DNA of 17,511 nt from Caldimicrobium sp964595655 (lineage in GTDB: Bacteria; Desulfobacterota; Thermodesulfobacteria; Thermodesulfobacteriales; Thermodesulfobacteriaceae), in contig CAZQQV010000032.1 in the NCBI GenBank assembly GCA_964595655.1, positions 1 to 17,511 on the forward strand, written 5' to 3'. How positions within the stretch are numbered: position 1 is the stretch's first letter; every line of letters begins with the position of its first letter. The notes under the pieces are model-generated. The model did no database searches. It was not told the DNA's origin and saw nothing but the letters and a program-made list of their open reading frames with translations. Shown here in pieces: positions 14,481 to 17,511 of the stretch. The translations under genes were made by a program, and so were the position numbers.

Positions 14481-15974
14481 ATGGCAGTAAAAATTAATTT
14501 CAACGAAGCAGCTGCCCAAACCCACACAGCGCTTGTGAGAAATGAGCGCTTAATGAACAAGAGCCTTCTCAGGCTCTCAACGGGTATGAGGATTCTCAAT
14601 GCCGCAGATGACTCTGCAGGTCTTTTCATTGCAGACATGCTTGGAACAGTTGCCAAGGCCTATGATCAGGGTAACAGAAACATTCAAACTGGAATCTCTG
14701 CCCTTCAGATTGCTGAGGCAAGTGCCGGACAAATCTATGATAAACTTCAGGAGATCTATGTGAGGGCCCAGAATGCAGCAAATGACATCAACGACCCTGT
14801 TGCAAGACAGGCCCTCCAGCAGGAAATCAGAAACTTTGTTGATGCCATCCAGAAGATCGGAACAGACACCGAGTATAACGGAATCAAACTCCTTGATGGA
14901 ACTTTCAAGGATAAATACATTCACTATGGCCCAAGAATGACTCAGACCGTTTATATCTCCGTTGATGATGTAAGGGCTCAGACTCTTGGTGGGCACATGC
15001 TTGTGACTCAGGGGGCTCAGGGGAGTACTACTGGAAGTTTTACAAGCTTAACAAATTTTGTTTCCTCATCTAATGTAACTGCCACTCTTCAAGGCCGTGT
15101 AATTAATGCTACTATTCAAAGTGGAACCAGTACTTACATCTATGATGCAGGATATATTGCTGAGCAGGTGAATAGCGGTCTTGGTGACATTGGCTTTGTG
15201 GCAAAGGCTGTGAATGTAAGCATTGCAAACAAAGAATATGCAGCTATTGCTAATGTTAGTGCTACAGCTACCTTAACTTTCTATGTGGGAGATAAAAACT
15301 TTAGTGTGACAGCTCATACCACGGTGACCCTTGATGAGTTGATTAATCAGATTAATGAGGCAGCTGCTACTAAAGGAGCTGATCTTACTGCTTCAGCCAA
15401 TGCAGGAAGACTCGTTCTTACCTCCTCAAAGGGTTATACCATTGGCTTAGAAGTAAGTCTTTCTTCTGCTACCGGAACTATTAATTTAGATCAATTACTT
15501 GGTGGTAGTGGAATTACTTCTCAGACCTCTGCCACCACGGCCTCAGCGATAAGGGTTGGTGAACTTTATATTGCAAACGATAAAGCTTTTAGTCAATCCG
15601 GCATAAGCACAACTCAATTTGGAAACTATGTTGTGGGTAGTTCTGGCGGTTCTGAATTCAAAAATCTTTATGGACTTGATGTTACCAAGAATCAGGGTGC
15701 TGAAATTGCCATGCTTGCAACCCAGATAGCTTTAAGAAAGGTTGACTCCATTCGTGCCCAGATTGGTGCTACCATGAACAACCTCCAGTCCATCTTTGAT
15801 GCCCAGAAGACCGCCTATGACAATACCAAGGAGGCTGAATCTGTCATCAGAAACACCGACTATGCCAAGGAGATGAGCGAATTCACCACCTACCAGATCC
15901 GTATGCAGGCAACCGTAGCCATGCTCGGCCAGGCTAACACTCTTCCTCAGCTTGTCCTCCAGCTCTTGAGGTAA
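14481..15974 (+). CDS. fliC: Flagellin (FliC/FlaA type)
   Basis: Filament subunit, exported by the flagellar type III system without a cleaved signal. 497 residues. The conserved N-terminal D0/D1 coiled region (about 5-170) contains NERLMNKSLLRLSTGMRI and ADDSAGL, and the C-terminal D1/D0 region (about 405-497) contains IGATMNNLQS and ends QLVLQLLR. Between them lies a Ser/Thr/Ala-rich variable domain (about 180-400) with a Flagellin_IN-like segment (about 262-340). The gene stands alone between a sigma-28 promoter and a hairpin terminator; no chaperone or other flagellar gene is present. Ile codons differ sharply: ATC is 9 of 15 in the first 180 residues, 1 of 15 in the middle, 3 of 7 at the end, so the middle may have a separate history. 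The symbol is generic. Confidence 0.95.
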   Translation: MAVKINFNEAAAQTHTALVRNERLMNKSLLRLSTGMRILNAADDSAGLFIADMLGTVAKAYDQGNRNIQTGISALQIAEASAGQIYDKLQEIYVRAQNAANDINDPVARQALQQEIRNFVDAIQKIGTDTEYNGIKLLDGTFKDKYIHYGPRMTQTVYISVDDVRAQTLGGHMLVTQGAQGSTTGSFTSLTNFVSSSNVTATLQGRVINATIQSGTSTYIYDAGYIAEQVNSGLGDIGFVAKAVNVSIANKEYAAIANVSATATLTFYVGDKNFSVTAHTTVTLDELINQINEAAATKGADLTASANAGRLVLTSSKGYTIGLEVSLSSATGTINLDQLLGGSGITSQTSATTASAIRVGELYIANDKAFSQSGISTTQFGNYVVGSSGGSEFKNLYGLDVTKNQGAEIAMLATQIALRKVDSIRAQIGATMNNLQSIFDAQKTAYDNTKEAESVIRNTDYAKEMSEFTTYQIRMQATVAMLGQANTLPQLVLQLLR

Positions 15975-15979
15975 AATCC

Positions 15980-16002
15980 ATAGGGGGCTTAAAGCCCCCT
16001 AT
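15980..16002 (+). terminator. Flagellin terminator hairpin
   Basis: An 11-bp inverted repeat (ATAGGGGGCTT and AAGCCCCCTAT around one A) begins 5 nt after the flagellin stop and is followed by a short T-rich run (GTTTTAT). The C/G-rich stem stands out in an AT-rich region. It acts as terminator or as a 3' stabiliser of the flagellin message. Confidence 0.8.
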
Positions 16003-16018
16003 AGAAAGTTTTATCAAT

Positions 16019-16045
16019 AAAGGGAGGGTCCAACCCCCTCCCTTT
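16019..16045. terminator. Second hairpin, likely bidirectional terminator between flagellin and the HepT-like gene
   Basis: AAAGGGAGGG and CCCTCCCTTT form a perfect 10-bp stem around a 7-nt loop. On the plus strand it is followed by TTATCTTATTTTC. On the minus strand it begins at the HepT-like stop codon and runs into ATTGATAAAAC. It can back up the flagellin terminator and end the convergent unit. Confidence 0.7.
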
Positions 16046-16437
16046 TATCTTATTTTCTCTTCTAAACCATTAATTGCTCTTTCAAGGATCCGCACATAAA
16101 CCTCCTTAATCCTTTTAAAAATCTCTTCTGAGGTCCTTTCTTCATAAACATGAGAACTTCTATTTCTATCCTCAAGCATATCCAAAAAGATTTCATCATC
16201 TTCTATTAAACCCTGTCTGAAGGCCTCTTTAATACAACTTCTCGGGCTATAACACTCAAGCCCCAGATAATATAAAATAGCCTTTAAAGTTTTCCAGAAA
16301 AGTTCAAAGGTATATTCAAATCTCTGAATAACCCCGTCTTTTTCAAGATCAGTTTCTGCCTCAGAAACCCCTTTTTTAAGGGTTTCAAAGGCTTTTTTGA
16401 GGGTATTAATCTTTAAGAGAATTTCTGTTTTTTTCAT
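16045..16437 (-). CDS. hepT: HEPN-domain protein, HepT-like toxin (HI0074 family)
   Basis: 130 residues, an all-helical HEPN protein of the nucleotidyltransferase-substrate-binding (HI0074) group. The RNase-type motif R-x4-H-x-Y is present as R91-NRSS-H96-V-Y98, the form seen in HepT of type VII toxin-antitoxin systems. There HepT cleaves RNA, and MntA blocks it by adding AMP units to the Tyr of this motif. Other features: the amphipathic helix QRFEYTFELFWKTLKAIL (38-55) and SPRSCIKEAFRQGLI (64-78), standard in the family. The ATG at 16437 lies 32 nt inside the upstream mntA-like gene, so translation is coupled. Toxicity is inferred from family only; some HI0074-type pairs have no shown toxin activity. 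Confidence 0.85.
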   Translation of the reverse strand: MKKTEILLKINTLKKAFETLKKGVSEAETDLEKDGVIQRFEYTFELFWKTLKAILYYLGLECYSPRSCIKEAFRQGLIEDDEIFLDMLEDRNRSSHVYEERTSEEIFKRIKEVYVRILERAINGLEEKIR

Positions 16438-16741
16438 AAATGGTTATCCCGGTTTTAATTATCCAGTTTTTAAATTCATCCTTTGTTTTCTCAAGAAAAA
16501 TTAAATCTACAAAATAGGGCCAGCTTATAGTTTCAATTTTTTCTTTTAATTTTCTTAACTCTCTTAAAGAAAGTGGTTTGGCTCCTTCTAAAGCAAGGTC
16601 AATGTCTGAATAAGGCCTTGCTTCACCCTTGGCTCTTGAACCGAAAAGAATTATTTTTTCAGGTTCAAGTTCCTCCTTTAGAAGTTTGACAACCTCTGCC
16701 AAAACTTTTTTATATTTTCCTTCGTGATTTAAACTAACCAT
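16406..16741 (-). CDS. mntA: Minimal nucleotidyltransferase, MntA-like antitoxin
   Basis: 111 residues from the ATG at 16741-16739. It carries the MNT signature GS-x10-D-x-D exactly (G34, S35, D46, D48), in FGSRAKGEARPYSDIDLAL, and a third acidic residue D79 in FVDLIF: the full metal-binding set of an active AMP-transferring enzyme. In type VII systems MntA AMPylates and silences HepT, whose gene follows and overlaps by 32 nt. A longer reading from TTG at 16777 is possible, but that TTG is the first three bases of a perfect TTGACA -35 box, so I rejected it. The gene is apparently leaderless, with no SD. Antitoxin-first order agrees with many MNT-HEPN pairs. Confidence 0.85.
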   Translation of the reverse strand: MVSLNHEGKYKKVLAEVVKLLKEELEPEKIILFGSRAKGEARPYSDIDLALEGAKPLSLRELRKLKEKIETISWPYFVDLIFLEKTKDEFKNWIIKTGITIYEKNRNSLKD

Positions 16742-16749
16742 TTTTAAAT

Positions 16750-16777
16750 ATTTTAATAACAGCCAATTTTTTGTCAA
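16750..16777 (-). promoter_or_regulatory. sigma-70 promoter of the mntA-hepT pair
   Basis: On the minus strand a perfect TTGACA (16777-16772), a 16-bp spacer and TAAAAT (16755-16750). The -10 box ends 8 nt before the ATG at 16741, placing the transcription start at or within about two bases of the start codon. Confidence 0.72.
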
Positions 16778-16794
16778 ATTTAATTATTCCAAGC

Positions 16795-16823
16795 TTGCTA
16801 ATGCTTTTGAAATTTAGTATAAT
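16795..16823 (+). promoter_or_regulatory. sigma-70 promoter of the sapC-like gene
   Basis: TTGCTA (16795-16800), 17-bp spacer, perfect TATAAT (16818-16823). The start would be near 16830, giving a leader of about 40 nt that holds the strong SD. Its -35 box lies 17 bp from the -35 box of the divergent mntA promoter. Confidence 0.7.
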
Positions 16824-16853
16824 GAAAAAAAACAACTTTAAGTTTTTTTGGAA

Positions 16854-16860
16854 AAGGAGG
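16854..16860 (+). promoter_or_regulatory. Shine-Dalgarno of the sapC-like gene
   Basis: AAGGAGG, 9 nt before the ATG at 16870, in contrast to the SD-less start of the divergent mntA. Confidence 0.65.
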
Positions 16861-16869
16861 ATTAAAGTT

Positions 16870-17511
16870 ATGCTTTCACCTTTTAAGGCCTTTAAAGACC
16901 CTATTATAATTGATGAGGAAGAACATAAAGATTTAAGGATTGTTAAACCCGATGATTATAGCTTTATGAAAGAGGTGGAAATTGTGCCTTTAACCTTTTC
17001 GGAGCTTCTTTCTGTCTCCATGTATTATCCAGTTATGTTTGGAATTTTTGAGGGAGAAATTTTTCCCTTTGCGGTGCTTGGGATTAATGGAAAAAATGTC
17101 TATCTCAATGAAGAGGGATTTTTTAAGGTGGATGTTATCCCCAAGGTAGTCCAGAGCTATCCCTTTGGAGTTGTGAGAAAAAAAGAGGGTGAGGCTGTAG
17201 AATGGATAGTAATTGTTGACAAGGCCTGTGAAGGTGAGGAGGGGTTCAGACTTTTTGAAGGGGATGAAGAATCTGATTATTTAAAAAGTGTAAAATCTGA
17301 GCTTACAGAACTTGCTCTGGATTTTCAGAGAGTATATGAATTCACCCAGGAAATAGCCAGACTCAACCTTCTTAAGCCTATTGATTTTACTGTATCCACA
17401 AAACACGGAACAGCTGAATTCAGGAGAGTTCTAATTGGAGATGTGGAGGCCCTCTCCAGGATTCAACCAGAAAAGCTTTACTTTCTGAATTCTTCAGGTT
17501 ATTTACCTATA
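16870..17511 (+). CDS. SapC-family protein (C-terminus cut by window edge)
   Basis: 214 residues before the right edge, with no stop reached; the family runs to about 240-260, so little is missing. SapC family features: the opening EEEHKDLRIVKP (16-27), VPLTFSELLSVSMYYPVMF (39-57), FAVLGINGKNVYLNEEGFF (67-85), VIPKVVQSYPF (89-99), the acidic IVDKACEGEEGFRLFEGDEE (115-134) and the helical LALDFQRVYEFTQEIARLNLL (148-168). The family is named for an S-layer-associated protein of Campylobacter fetus, but its biochemical job is not established. There is no signal peptide or membrane segment, so it is probably cytoplasmic. It has its own near-consensus promoter and SD, so it is likely well expressed. 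Confidence 0.85.
   Translation, partial: MLSPFKAFKDPIIIDEEEHKDLRIVKPDDYSFMKEVEIVPLTFSELLSVSMYYPVMFGIFEGEIFPFAVLGINGKNVYLNEEGFFKVDVIPKVVQSYPFGVVRKKEGEAVEWIVIVDKACEGEEGFRLFEGDEESDYLKSVKSELTELALDFQRVYEFTQEIARLNLLKPIDFTVSTKHGTAEFRRVLIGDVEALSRIQPEKLYFLNSSGYLPI

Noticed and set aside
14577..14996. 139-codon open frame on the minus strand inside flagellin
   Set aside because: It is antisense to the conserved flagellin N-terminal region, with no SD or recognisable domain.
16824..16860. Regulatory hairpin in the sapC leader
   Set aside because: AACTT and AAGTT can pair around a single T, but a one-base loop and flanking A and T runs give no stable structure.

Overview
The window is a gene-dense, AT-rich bacterial segment (by eye well under 40% GC), with short intergenic gaps and proteins rich in Lys, Glu, Ile and Phe. 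It carries a flagellin behind a sigma-28-type promoter, paired LptF/LptG permeases (so a Gram-negative envelope with LPS), a peptidoglycan-recycling ligase, and a Thi4 thiazole synthase of the kind with no active-site cysteine. This suits an anaerobic, sulfide-exposed, probably thermophilic Gram-negative bacterium of the Thermodesulfobacteria/Aquificae type. The lineage is an inference; no rRNA is present to prove it.

Layout. (1) 1-2665, minus: a Pat/PatZ-like protein acetyltransferase cut by the left edge, whose acyl-CoA-synthetase part has lost its catalytic residues. (2) 2749-4554, plus: uvrC, divergent from it. (3) 12100 to 4551, minus: a run of seven genes, hemW > mpl > sensor kinase > sigma-54 response regulator > cobalamin-type radical SAM protein, then after an 89-nt gap thi4 > small Cys-rich protein. 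The first five overlap or nearly abut. The last gene meets uvrC head-on with overlapping stop codons. (4) 12144-14317, plus: lptF-lptG, divergent from hemW across only 43 bp. (5) 14481-15974, plus: flagellin as a single-gene unit with sigma-28 promoter, strong Shine-Dalgarno (SD) and terminator hairpin. (6) 16741 to 16045, minus: a MntA/HepT-type (type VII) toxin-antitoxin pair. (7) 16870-17511, plus: a SapC-family gene cut by the right edge, with a near-consensus sigma-70 promoter back to back with that of the toxin-antitoxin pair.

How the parts relate. lptFG, mpl and probably sapC are envelope functions. The two-component pair lies inside an operon with mpl and a radical SAM enzyme, so its signal or target may concern the envelope, but nothing in the sequence proves it. 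thi4 supplies the thiazole half of thiamin using free sulfide (inferred from His152), and the overlapping Cys-rich gene is a candidate metal or sulfur helper. A pattern across the window is that genes leading their transcription units (pat-like, uvrC, hemW, lptF, mntA) have no SD and several have a -10 box ending 7-12 nt before the start codon. thi4, the Cys-rich gene, flagellin and sapC have strong SDs. No tRNA, rRNA, CRISPR, insertion sequence or phage gene was seen, and no gap exceeds 300 bases.
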